Shown here one piece after another: positions 23,724-35,514 of a stretch of 64,000 nucleotides of DNA. The position numbers were made by a program, and so were the translations under genes. The notes under the pieces were generated by a model. The model was not told where the DNA came from. It saw only the letters and a program-made list of their open reading frames with translations, and did no database searches. How positions within the stretch are numbered: the first letter of the stretch is position 1; the number at the start of each line of letters is the position of its first letter. This DNA is from Hetaerina americana (Eukaryota > Arthropoda > Insecta > Odonata > Calopterygidae), in NCBI GenBank assembly GCA_022747635.1, contig JAKTNV010000617.1, forward strand, positions 1 to 64,000, in the 5' to 3' direction.

Positions 23724-26547
23724 GAAAATCTCACTCGACACAAATCAAACAAAAAGGTTTAATGGTGTGTATTGTTGTTCATTTTCATCAAATAAACAAA
23801 ATAAAACCCAGAATTAATCTTGAAGGACAAGAAATGAGCATAAAAGTTGCTTCAGAGAAAGTGTTAATGTTACTAAAAGAGCCCAAATTTCTAAAAATAT
23901 TGCAAAAAACTACAATCTACGGTTTTAGAGTGAATGTTTGAGGTGTTTAGAAGGCATTTATTTCATTTTTAGAAAATTTTATTTTTTCACATTTTTCCAT
24001 GAAAAGTGCCAATACCCCCCCCTTTGGGTTCTAGGTGAAAATCTCACTCCTCACAAATCAAACAAAAATGTATCCAAGGTGTGTATTTTTGTTCATTTTC
24101 ATCAAATAAACAAAATAAAACCCAGAATGTATCCTGAAAGACAATAAATGATCATAAAAGATGCTTCAGCCCAGGTGTTAATGTTACTAAAAGAGCCCAA
24201 ATTTCTAAAAATATTGCGAAAAACAACAATCTTCTGTTTTAGAGTGAATGTTTGAGGTGTTTAGAAGGCATTTATTTCATTTTTAGAAAATTTAATTTTT
24301 CACATTTTTCCATGAAAAGTGCCAATACCCCCCCCTTTGGGTTCTAGGTGAAAATCTCGCTCGACACCAATCAAACAAAAATGTTTCCATGGTGTGTATT
24401 GTTGTTTATTTTCATCAAATAAACAAAATAAAACCCAGAATAATCCTGAAAGACAAGAAATTAGCATAAATGATGCTTCAGCGCAAGCGTTAATGTTACT
24501 AAAAGAGCCCAATTTTCTAAAAATATTGCGAAAAACAACAATCTTCTGTTTTTGAGTGAATGTTTGTGGTGTTTAGACGGCATTTATTTCATTTTTAGAA
24601 AATTTAATTTTTCACATTTTTCCATGAAAAGTGCCAATACCCCCCCTTTGGGTTCTAGGTGAAAATCTCACTCGAAACAAATCAAACAAAAATGTTTCCA
24701 TGGTGCGTATTGTTGTTCATTTTCATCAAATTAACAAAATAAAACCCAGAATGTATCCTGAAAGACAATAAATGATCATAAAAGATGCTTCAGCCCAGGT
24801 GTTAATGTTACTAAAAGTGCCCAAATTTCTAAAAATATTGCGAAAAACAACAATCTTCTGTTTCAGAGTGAATGTTTGAGGGGTTTAGAAGGCATTTATT
24901 TCATTTTTAGAAAATTTAATTTTTCACATTTTTCCATGAAAAGTGCCAATACCCGCCCTTTGGGTTCTAAGTGAAAATCTCACTCGACACAAATCAAACA
25001 AAAATGTTTCCATGGTGTGTAGTTTTGTTCATTTTCATCAAATAAACAAAATAAAACCCAGAATTAATCCTGAAAGACAAGAAATGAGCATAAAAGTTGC
25101 TTCAGCGAAAGTGTAAATGTTACTAAAAGAGCCCAAATTTCTAAAAATATTGCGAAAAACAATCTTCTGTTTTAGAGTGAATGTTTGAGGTGTTTAGAAG
25201 GCATTTATTTCATTTTTAGAAAATTTAATTTTTCACATTTTTCCATGAAAAGTGCCAATACCCCCCCCTTTGGGTTCTAGGTGAAAATCTCACTCGACAC
25301 AAATCAAACAAAAATGTTTCCATGGTGCGTATTGTTGTTCATTTTCATCAAATTAAAAAAATAAAACCCAGAATTAATCTTGAAAGACAAGAAACGAGCA
25401 TAAAAGTTGCTTCAGCGAAAGTGTTAATGTTACTAAAAGAGCCCAAACTTCTAAAAATATTGCGAAAAACAACAATCTTCTGTTTTAGAGTGAATGTTTT
25501 AGGTGTTTAGAAGGCATTTATTTCATTTTTAGAAAATTTAATTTTTCACATTTTTCCATGAAAAGTGCCAATACCCCCTTTGGGTTCTAGGTGAAAATCT
25601 CACTCGACACAAATCAAACAAAAATGTTTCCATGGTGTGTATTGTTGTTCATTTTCATCAAATAAACAAAATAAAACCCAGAAATAATCCTGAAAGACAT
25701 GAAATGAGCATAAAAGATGCTTCAGCGCAAGTGTTAATTTTACTAAAAGAGCCCAAATTTCTAAAAATATTGCGAAAAACAACAATCTTCTGTTTTAGAG
25801 TGAATGTTTGAGGTGTTTAGAAGGCATTTATTTCATTTTTAGAAAATTTAATTTTTTACATTTTTCCATGAAAAGTGCCAATACCCCCCCCTTTGGGTTC
25901 TAGTTGAAAATCTCACTCGACACAAATCAAAGAAAAATGTTTCCATGGTGTGTATTGTTGTTCATTTTCATCAAATAAACAAAATAAAACCCAGAATTAA
26001 TCTTGAAGGACAAGAAATGAGCATAAAAGTTGCTTCAGAGAAAGTGTTAATGATACTAAAAGAGCCCAAATTTCTAAAAATATTGCGAAAAACTACAATC
26101 TACGTGTTTAGAGTGAATGTTTGAGGTGTTTAGAAGGCATTTATTTCATTTTTAGAAAATTTTATTTTTTCACATTTTTCCATGAAAAGTGCCAATACCC
26201 CCCCCTTTGGGTTCTAGGTGAAAATCTCACTCCTCACAAATCAAACAAAAATGTATCCAAGGTGTGTATTTTTGTTCATTTTCATCAAATAAACAAAATA
26301 AAACCCAGAATGTATCCTGAAAGACAATAAATGATCATAAAAGATGCTTCAGCCCAAGTGTAAATGTTACTAAAAGAGCCCAAATTTCTAAAAATATTGC
26401 GAAAAACAACAATCTTCTGTTTTAGAGTGAATGTTTGAGGTGTTTAGAAGGCATTTATTTCGTTTTTAGGAAATTTAATTTTTTTTACATTTTTCCATGA
26501 AAAGAGCCAATACCCCCCCCTTTGGGTTCTAGGTGAAAATCTCACTC
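23724..26547 (+). repeat. Ten-monomer duplication, copy 2, one unit shorter
   Basis: This is the partner of 20,283-23,421. It lacks one complete unit (about 315 bp) at about 24,131-24,278. The only substitution I noticed in the 2.4-kb right part is GTTTAGACGG near 24,577 against GTTTAGAAGG near 21,451. The copies part at 26,548 (CTCGAC against CTCCTC). Confidence 0.88.
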
Positions 26548-27325
26548 GACACAAATCAAACAAAAATGTATCCAAGGTGTGTATTGTTGTTCATTTTCAT
26601 CAAATAAACAAAATAAAACCCAGAATAAATCCTGAAAGACAATAAATGATCATAAAAGATGCTTCAGCCCAGGTGTTAATGTTACCATAGGAGCCCAAAT
26701 TTCTAAAAATATTGCGAAAAACAACAATCTTCTGTTTTAGAGTGAATGTTTGAGGTGTTTAGAAGGCATTTATTTCATTTTTAGAAAATTTAATTTTTCA
26801 CATTTTTCCATGAAAAGTGCCAATACCCCCCCCTTTGGGTTCTAGGTGAAAATCTCGCTCGACACCAATCAAACAAAAATGTTTCCATGGTGTGTATTGT
26901 TGTTTATTTTCATCAAATAAACAAAATAAAACCCAGAATAATCCTGAAAGACAAGAAATTAGCATAAATGATGCTTCAGCGCAAGCGTTAATGTTACTAA
27001 AAGAGCCCAATTTTCTAAAAATATTGCGAAAAACAACAATCTTCTGTTTTTGAGTAAATGTTTGTGGTGTTTAGAAGGCATTTATTTCATTTTTAGAAAA
27101 TTTAATTTTTCACATTTTTCCATGAAAAGTGCCAATACCCCCCCCTTTGGGTTCTAGGTGAAAATCTCACTCGACACAAATCAATCAAAAATGTTTCCAT
27201 GGTGTGTATTGTTGTTCATTTTCATCAAATAAACAAATAAAACCCAGAATTAATCCTGAAAGACAAGAAATGAGCATAAAAGATGCTTCAGCGCAAGGGT
27301 TAATGTTACTAAAAGAGCCCAAATT
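26459..27325 (+). repeat. Three-unit block, copy 1 (pair with 29,264-30,130)
   Basis: The block shares TTTCGTTTTTAGG, TTTTTTTTACATTT, CTCGACACCAATC and a unit with a one-base loss (CAAATAAAACCC) with the sequence 2,805 bp (9 units) downstream. It carries private changes such as GTTACCATAGGAGCCC near 26,682 and GAGTAAATG near 27,051. Confidence 0.8.
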
Positions 27326-27411
27326 TCTAAAAATATTGCGAAAAACAACAATCTTCTGTTTTAGAGTGAATGTTTGAGGTGTTTAGAAGGCATTTATTTT
27401 AATTTTTAGAA

Positions 27412-28399
27412 AATTTAATTTTTCACATTTTTCCATGAAAAGTGCCAATACCCGCCCTTTGGGTTCTAAGTGAAAATCTCACTCGACACAAATCAAACAA
27501 AAATGTTTCCATGGTGTGTAGTTTTGTTCATTTTCATCAAATAAACAAAATAAAACCCAGAATTAATCCTGAAAGACAAGAAATGAGCATAAAAGTTGCT
27601 TCAGCGAAAGTGTAAATGTTACTAAAAGAGCCCAAATTTCTAAAAATATTGCGAAAAACAATCTTCTGTTTTAGAGTGAATGTTTGAGGTGTTTAGAAGG
27701 CATTTATTTCATTTTTAGAAAATTTAATTTTTCACATTTTTCCATGAAAAGTGCCAATACCCCCCCCCTTTGGGTTCTAGGTGAAAATCTCACTCGACAC
27801 AAATCAAACAAAAATGTTTCCATGGTGCGTATTGTTGTTCATTTTCATCAAATTAAAAAAATAAAACCCAGAATTAATCTTGAAAGACAAGAAACGAGCA
27901 TAAAAGTTGCTTCAGCGAAAGTGTTAATGTTACTAAAAGAGCCCAAACTTCTAAAAATATTGCGAAAAACAACAATCTTCTGTTTTAGAGCGAATGTTTG
28001 AGGTGTTTAGAAGGCATTTATTTCATTTTTAGAAAATTTAATTTTTCACATTTTTCCATGAAAAGTGCCAATACCCCCCCTTTGGGTTCTAGGTGAAAAT
28101 CTCACTCGACACAAATCAAACAAAAATGTTTCCATGGTGTGTATTGTTGTTCATTTTCATCAAATAAACAAAATAAAACCCAGAAATAATCCTGAAAGAC
28201 ATGAAATGAGCATAAAAGATGCTTCAGCGCAAGTGTTAATTTTACTAAAAGAGCCCAAATTTCTAAAAATATTGCGAAAAACAACAATCTTCTGTTTTAG
28301 AGTGAATGTTTGAGGTGTTTAGAAGGCATTTATTTCATTTTTAGAAATTTAATTTTTTACATTTTTCCATGAAAAGTGCCAATACCCCCCCCTTTGGGT
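27412..28399 (+). repeat. Three-unit block, third copy of part of 21.8-22.8 kb
   Basis: The series CCCGCCC with TGTAGTTTTG, then GGTGCGTATTG with AATTAAAAAAATAAAAC, then the sub-family D unit, repeats the order at 21,810-22,770 (offset about 5,628 bp, 18 units) and at 24,940-25,900. A C-tract near 22,447 and 25,573 is short (CCCCC), whereas here it is longer. Confidence 0.78.
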
Positions 28400-29263
28400 T
28401 CTTAGTGAAAATCTCACTCGAAACAAATTAACAAAAATGTATCCAAGGTGTGTATTGTTGTTCATTTTCATCAAATAAACAAAATAAAACCCAGAATGAA
28501 TCCTGAAAGACATGAAAGGAGCATAAAAGATGCTTCAGCGAAAGTGTTAATGTTACTAAAAGAGCCAAAATTTCTAAAAATATTGCAAAAAACAACAATC
28601 TTCTGTTTTAGAGTGAATGTTTGAGGTGTTTAGAAGGCATTTATTTCATTTTTAGAAAATTTAATTTTTCAAATTTTCCATGAAAAGTGCCAATACCCGC
28701 CCTTTGGGTTCTAGTTGAAAATCTCACTCGACACAAATCAAACAAAAATGTTTCCATGGTGTGTATTGTTGTTCATTTTCATCAAATAAACAAAATAAAA
28801 CCCAGAATTAATCTTGAAGGACAAGAAATGAGCATAAAAGTTGCTTCAGAGAAAGTGTTAATGTTACTAAAAGAGCCCAAATTTCTAAAAATATTGCGAA
28901 AAACTACAATCTACGGTTTTAGAGTGAATGTTTGAGGTGTTTAGAAGGCATTTATTTCATTTTTAGAAAATTTTATTTTTTCACATTTTTCCATGAAAAG
29001 TGCCCCCCCCTTTGGGTTCTAGGTGAAAATCTCACTCCCCACAAATCAAACAAAAATGTATCCAAGGTGTGTATTTTTGTTCATTTTCATCAAATCAACA
29101 AAATAAAACCCAGAATGTATCCTGAAAGACAATAAATGATCATAAAAGATGCTTCAGCCCAGGTGTTAATGTTACTAAAGGAGCCCAAATTTCTAAAAAT
29201 ATTGCGAAAAACAACAATCTTCTGTTTTAGAGTGAATGTTTGAGGTGTTTAGAAGGCATTTAT

Positions 29264-30130
29264 TTCGTTTTTAGGAAATTTAATTTTTTTTACATTTTTC
29301 CATGAAAAGTGCCAATACCCCCCCCTTTGGGTTCTAGGTGAAAATCTCACTCGACACAAATCAAACAAAAATGTATCCAAGGTGTGTATTGTTGTTCATT
29401 TTCATCAAATAAACAAAATAAAACCCAGAATAAATCCTGAAAGACAATAAATGATCATAAAAGATGCTTCAGCCCAGGTGTTAATGTTACTAAAAGAGCC
29501 CAAATTTCTAAAAATATTGCGAAAAACAACAATCTTCTGTTTTAGAGTGAATGTTTGAGGTGTTTAGAAGGCATTTATTTCATTTTTAGAAAATTTAATT
29601 TTTCACATTTTTCCATGAAAAGTGCCAATACCCCCCCCTTTGGGTTCTAGGTGAAAATCTCGCTCGACACCAATCAAACAAAAATGTTTCCATGGTGTGT
29701 ATTGTTGTTTATTTTCATCAAATAAACAAAATAAAACCCAGAATAATCCTGAAAGACAAGAAATTAGCATAAATGATGCTTCAGCGCAAGTGTTAATGTT
29801 ACTAAAAGAGCCCAATTTTCTAAAAATATTGCGAAAAACAACAATCTTCTGTTTTTGAGTGAATGTTTGTGGTGTTTAGAAGGCATTTATTTCATTTTTA
29901 GAAAATTTAATTTTTCACATTTTTCCATGAAAAGTGCCAATACCCCCCCCTTTGGGTTCTAGGTGAAAATCTCACTCGACACAAATCAATCAAAAATGTT
30001 TCCATGGTGTGTATTGTTGTTCATTTTCATCAAATAAACAAATAAAACCCAGAATTAATCCTGAAAGACAAGAAATGAGCATAAAAGATGCTTCAGCGCA
30101 AGGGTTAATGTTACTAAAAGAGCCAAAATT
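29264..30130 (+). repeat. Three-unit block, copy 2 (pair with 26,459-27,325)
   Basis: This is the downstream partner at 9-unit spacing. It has ordinary TTACTAAAAG and GAGTGAATG where copy 1 has private changes, so those changes arose in copy 1 after the duplication. Confidence 0.8.
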
Positions 30131-31767
30131 TCTAAAAATATTGCGAAAAACAACAATCTTATGTTTTAGAGTGAATGTTTGAGGTGTTTAGAAGGTATTT
30201 ATTTCATTTTTAGAAAATTAAATTTTTCACATTGTTCAATGAAAAGTGCCAATACCCCCCCTTGGGTTCTTGGTGAAAATCTCACTCGACACAAATCAAT
30301 CAAAAATGTTTCCATGGTGTTTATTGTTGTTCATTTTCATCAAATAAACAAAATAAAACCCAGAATTAATCCTGAAAGACAAGAAATGAGCATAAAAGAT
30401 GCTTAAGCGCAAATGTTAATGTTACTAAAAGAGCCAAAATTTCTAAAAATATTGCGAAAAACAACAATCTTCTGTTTTAGAGTGAATGTTTTAGGTGTTT
30501 AGAAGGTATTTATTTCATTTTTAGAAAATTTAATTTTTCACATTTTTCCATGAAAAGTGCCAATACCCCCCCCCTTTGGGTTCTAGGTGAAAATCTCATT
30601 CGACACAGATCAAACAAAAATGTTTCCATGGTGTGTATTGTTGTTCATTTTCATCAAATTAACAAAATAAAACCCAGAATTAATCTTGAAAGACAAGAAA
30701 AGAGCATAAAAGTTGCTTCAGCGAAAGTGTTAATGTTACTAAAAGAGCCCAAATTTCTAAAAATATTGCGAAAAACAACAATCTTCTGTTTTAGAGTGAA
30801 TGTTTGAGGTGTTTAGAAGGCATTTATTTCATTTTTAGAAAATTTAATTTTTCACATTTTTCCATGAAAAGTGCCAATACCCGCCCTTTGGGTTCTAGGT
30901 GAAAATCTCACTCGACATAAATCAAACAAAAATGTATCCAAGGTGTGTATTGTTGTTCATTTTCATCAAATAAACAAAATAAAACCCAGAATGAATCCTG
31001 AAAGACAATAAAAGATCATAACAGATGCTTCAGCCCAGGTGTTAATGTTACTAAAAGAGCCCAAATTTCTAAAAATATTGCGAAAAACAACAATCTTCTG
31101 TTTTAGAGTGAATGTTTGAGGTTTTTAGAAGTCATTTCATTCATTTTTAGAAAATTTTATTTTTCCCATTTTTCCATGAAAAGTGCCAATACCCCCCCCT
31201 TTTGGTTCTAAGTGAAAATCTCACTCGAAACAAATCAAACAAAAATGTATCCAAGGTGTGTATTGTTGTTCATTTTCATCAAATAAACAAAATAAAACCC
31301 AGAAAGAATCCTGAAAGACATGAAAGGAGCATAAAAGATGCTTCAGCGAAAGTGTTAATGTTACTAAAAGAGCCAAAATTTCTAAAAATATTGCGAAAAA
31401 CAACAATCTTCTGTTTTAGAGTGAATGTTTGAGGTGTTTAGAAGGCATTTATTTCATTTTTAGAAAATTTAATTTTTCACATTTTTCCATGAAAAGTGCC
31501 AATACCCGTCCTTTGGGTTCTAGGTGAAAATCTCACTCGACACAAATCAAACAAAAATGTTTCCATGGTGTTTATTGTTGTTCATTTTCATCAAATAAAC
31601 AAAATCAAACCCAGAATGAATCCTGAAAGACAATAAAAGATCATAAAAGATGCTTCAGCCCAGGTGTTAATGTTACTAAAAGAGCCCAAATTTCTAAAAA
31701 TATTGCGAAAAACAACAATCTTCTGTTTTAGAGTGAATGTTTGAGGTGTTTAGAAGGCATTTATTTC
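30087..31767 (+). repeat. Six-monomer duplication, copy 1 (pair with 31,961-33,639)
   Basis: The block shares CAATCTTATG, GAAGGTATTTATTTC, CACATTGTTCAATG, CATTCGACACAGATC, CATAACAGATG and CAAAATCAAACCC with the sequence 1,872-1,874 bp downstream. Differences seen by eye include GTGTTTATTG near 30,319, GAGGTTTTTAG near 31,118, TTTTCCCATTT near 31,162 and CCCGTCC near 31,507. Confidence 0.86.
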
Positions 31768-31960
31768 ATTTTTAGAAAATTTAATTTTTCACATTTTTCC
31801 ATGAAAAGTGCCAATACCCCCCCCTTTGGGTTCTAGGTGAAAATCTCGCTCGACACCAATCAAACAAAAATGTTTCCATGGTGTGTATTGTTGTTTATTT
31901 TCATCAAATAAACAAATTAAAACCCAGAATAATCCTGAAAGACAAGAAATTAGCATAAAT

Positions 31961-33639
31961 GATGCTTCAGCGCAAGGGTTAATGTTACTAAAAGAGCCAA
32001 AATTTCTAAAAATATTGCGAAAAACAACAATCTTATGTTTTAGAGTGAATGTTTGAGGTGTTTAGAAGGTATTTATTTCATTTTTAGAAAATTAAATTTT
32101 TCACATTGTTCAATGAAAAGTGCCAATACCCCCCCTTGGGTTCTTGGTGAAAATCTCACTCGACACAAATCAATCAAAAATGTTTCCATGGTGTGTATTG
32201 TTGTTCATTTTCATCAAATAAAAAAAATAAAACCCAGAATTAATCCTGAAAGACAAGAAATGAGCATAAAAGATGCTTAAGCGCAAATGTTAATGTTACT
32301 AAAAGAGCCAAAATTTCTAAAAATATTGCGAAAAACAACAATCTTCTGTTTTAGAGTGAATGTTTTAGGTGTTTAGAAGGTATTTATTTCATTTTTAGAA
32401 AATTTAATTTTTCACATTTTTCCATGAAAAGTGCCAATACCCCCCCCTTTGGGTTCTAGGTGAAAATCTCATTCGACACAGATCAAACAAAAATGTTTCC
32501 ATGGTGTGTATTGTTGTTCATTTTCATCAAATTAACAAAATAAAACCCAGAATTAATCTTGAAAGACAAGAAAAGAGCATAAAAGTTGCTTCAGCGAAAG
32601 TGTTAATGTTACTAAAAGAGCCCAAATTTCTAAAAATATTGCGAAAAACAACAATCTTCTGTTTTAGAGTGAATGTTTGAGGTGTTTAGAAGGCATTTAT
32701 TTCATTTTTAGAAAATTTAGTTTTTCACATTTTTCCATGAAAAGTGCCATACCCGCCCTTTGGGTTCTAGGTGAAAATCTCACTCGACATAAATCAAACA
32801 AAAATGTATCCAAGGTGTGTATTGTTGTTCATTTTCATCAAATAAACAAAATAAAACCCAGAATGAATCCTGAAAGACAATAAAAGATCATAACAGATGC
32901 TTCAGCCCAGGTGTTAATGTTACTAAAAGAGCCCAAATTTCTAAAAATATTGCGAAAAACAACAATCTTCTGTTTTAGAGTGAATGTTTGAGGTGTTTAG
33001 AAGTCATTTCATTCATTTTTAGAAAATTTTATTTTTCACATTTTTCCATGAAAAGTGCCAATACCCCCCCCTTTTGGTTCTAAGTGAAAATCTCACTCGA
33101 AACAAATCAAACAAAAATGTATCCAAGGTGTGTATTGTTGTTCATTTTCATCAAATAAACAAAATAAAACCCAGAAAGAATCCTGAAAGACATGAAAGGA
33201 GCATAAAAGATGCTTCAGCGAAAGTGTTAATGTTACTAAAAGAGCCAAAATTTCTAAAAATATTGCGAAAAACAACAATCTTCTGTTTTAGAGTGAATGT
33301 TTGAGGTGTTTAGAAGGCATTTATTTCATTTTTAGAAAATTTAATTTTTCACATTTTTCCATGAAAAGTGCCAATACCCATCCTTTGGGTTCTAGGTGAA
33401 AATCTCACTCGACACAAATCAAACAAAAATGTTTCCATGGTGTTTATTGTTGTTCATTTTCATCAAATAAACAAAATCAAACCCAGAATGAATCCTGAAA
33501 GACAATAAAAGATCATAAAAGATGCTTCAGCCCAGGTGTTAATGTTACTAAAAGAGCCCAAATTTCTAAAAATATTGCGAAAAACAACAATCTTCTGTTT
33601 TAGAGTGAATGTTTGAGGTGTTTAGAAGGCATTTATTTC
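31961..33639 (+). repeat. Six-monomer duplication, copy 2 (pair with 30,087-31,767)
   Basis: Copy 2 begins inside a unit whose left part is sub-family G (CTCGACACCAATC, AATTAGCATAAATG near 31,850-31,960). Its right part is the CAGCGCAAGGG type, so the unit at the junction is a hybrid. Private differences include AATAAAAAAAATAAAAC near 32,217, TTTAGTTTTTCAC near 32,716 and CCCATCC near 33,377. Confidence 0.86.
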
Positions 33640-34002
33640 GTTTTTAGAAAATTTAATTTTTTTACATTTTTCCATGAAAAGTGCCAATACCCCCCCCTTT
33701 GGGTTCTAGGTGAAAATCTCACTCGACACAAATCAAACAAAAATGTATCCAAGGTGTGTATTGTTGTTCATTTTCATCAAATAAACAAAATAAAACCCAG
33801 AATAAATCCTGAAAGACAATAAATGATCATAAAAGATGCTTCAGCCCAGGTGTTAATGTTACTAAAAGAGCCCAAATTTCTAAAAATTTTGCGAAAAACA
33901 ACAATCTTCTGTTTTAGAGTGAATGTTTGAGGTGTTTAGAAGGCATTTATTTCATTTTTAGAAAATTTAATTTTTCACATTTTTCCATGAAAAGTGCCAA
34001 TA

Positions 34003-34014
34003 CCCCCCCCCCCC
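34003..34014 (+). repeat. Longest C-tract in the array (12 C)
   Basis: The C-run before TTTGGG is 12 bases here. Most units have 7-9, and some are broken to CCCGCCC. The shortest seen is GCC near 54,297. Homopolymer slippage, real or from sequencing, best explains the spread. Confidence 0.85.
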
Positions 34015-35514
34015 TTTGGGTTCTAGGTGATAATCTCACTCAACACAAATCAAACAGAAATGTATTCAAGGTGTGTATTGTTGTTCATTTTCATCAAATA
34101 AAAAAAATAAAACCCAGAATGAATCCTGAAAGACATGAAAGGAGCATAAAAGATGCTTCAGCGAAAGTGTTAATGTTACTAAAAGAGCCAAAATTTCTAA
34201 AAATATTGCGAAAAACAACAATCTTCTGTTTTAGAGTGAATGTTTGAGGTGTTTAGAAGGCATTTATTTCATTTTTAGAAAATTTAATTTTTCACATTTT
34301 TCCATGAAAAGTGCCAATACCCGCCCTTTGGGTTCTAGGTGAAAATCTCACTCGACACAAATCAAACAAAAATGTTTCCATGGTGTTTATTGTTGTTTAT
34401 TTTCATCAAATAAACAAAATAAAACCCAGAAGGAATCCTGAAAGGCAATAAAAGATCATAAAAGATGCTTCAGCCCAGGTGTTAATGTTACTAAAAGAGC
34501 CCAAATTTCTAAAAATATTGCGAAAAACAACAATCTTCTGTTTTAGAGTGAATGTTTGAGGTGTTTAGAAGGCATTTATTTCATTTTTAGAAAATTTAAT
34601 TTTTCACATTTTTCCATGAAAAGTGCCAATACCCCCCCCTTTGGGTTCTAGGTGAAAATCTCACTCGACACAAATCAATCAAAAATGTATCCAAAGTGTG
34701 TATTGTATTTCATTTTCCTCAAATAAACAAAAAAAAACCCAGAATGTATCCTGAAAGACAATAAATGATCATAAAAGATGCTTCAGCCCAGGTGTTAATG
34801 TTACTAAAAGTGCCCAAATTTCTAAAAATATTGCGAAAAACAACAATCTTCTGTTTCAGAGTGAATGTTTGAGGTGTTTAGAAGGCATTTATTTCATTTT
34901 TAGAAAATTTAATTTTTCACATTTTTCCATGAAAAGTGCCAATACCCGCCCTTTGGGTTCTAAGTGAAAATCTCACTCGACACAAATCAAACAAAAATGT
35001 ATTCAAGGTGTGTTATGTTGTTCATTTTCATCAAATAAACAAAATAAAACCCAAAATGTATCCTGAAAGACAATAAATGATCATAAAAGATGCTTCAGCT
35101 CAGGTGTTAATGTTACTAAAAGAGCCCAAATTTCTGAAAATATTGCGAAAAACAACAATCTTCTGTTTTAGAGTGAATGTTTGAGGTGTTTAGAAGGCAT
35201 TTATTTCATTTTAGAAAATTTAATTTTTCACATTTTTCCATGAAAAGTGCCAATACCCCCCCCTTTGGGTTCTAGGTGAAAATCTAACTCGACACAAATC
35301 AAACAAAAATGTATCCAAGGTGTGTATTGTTGTTCATTTTCATCAAATAAACAAAATAAAACACAGAATGTATCCTGAAAGACAATAAATGATCATTAAA
35401 GATGCTTCAGCCCAGGTGTTAATGTTACTAAAAGAGCCAAAATTTCTAAAAATAATGCAAAAAAACAACAATCTTCTGTTTTAGAGTGAATGTTTGAGGT
35501 GTTAAGAAGGCATT

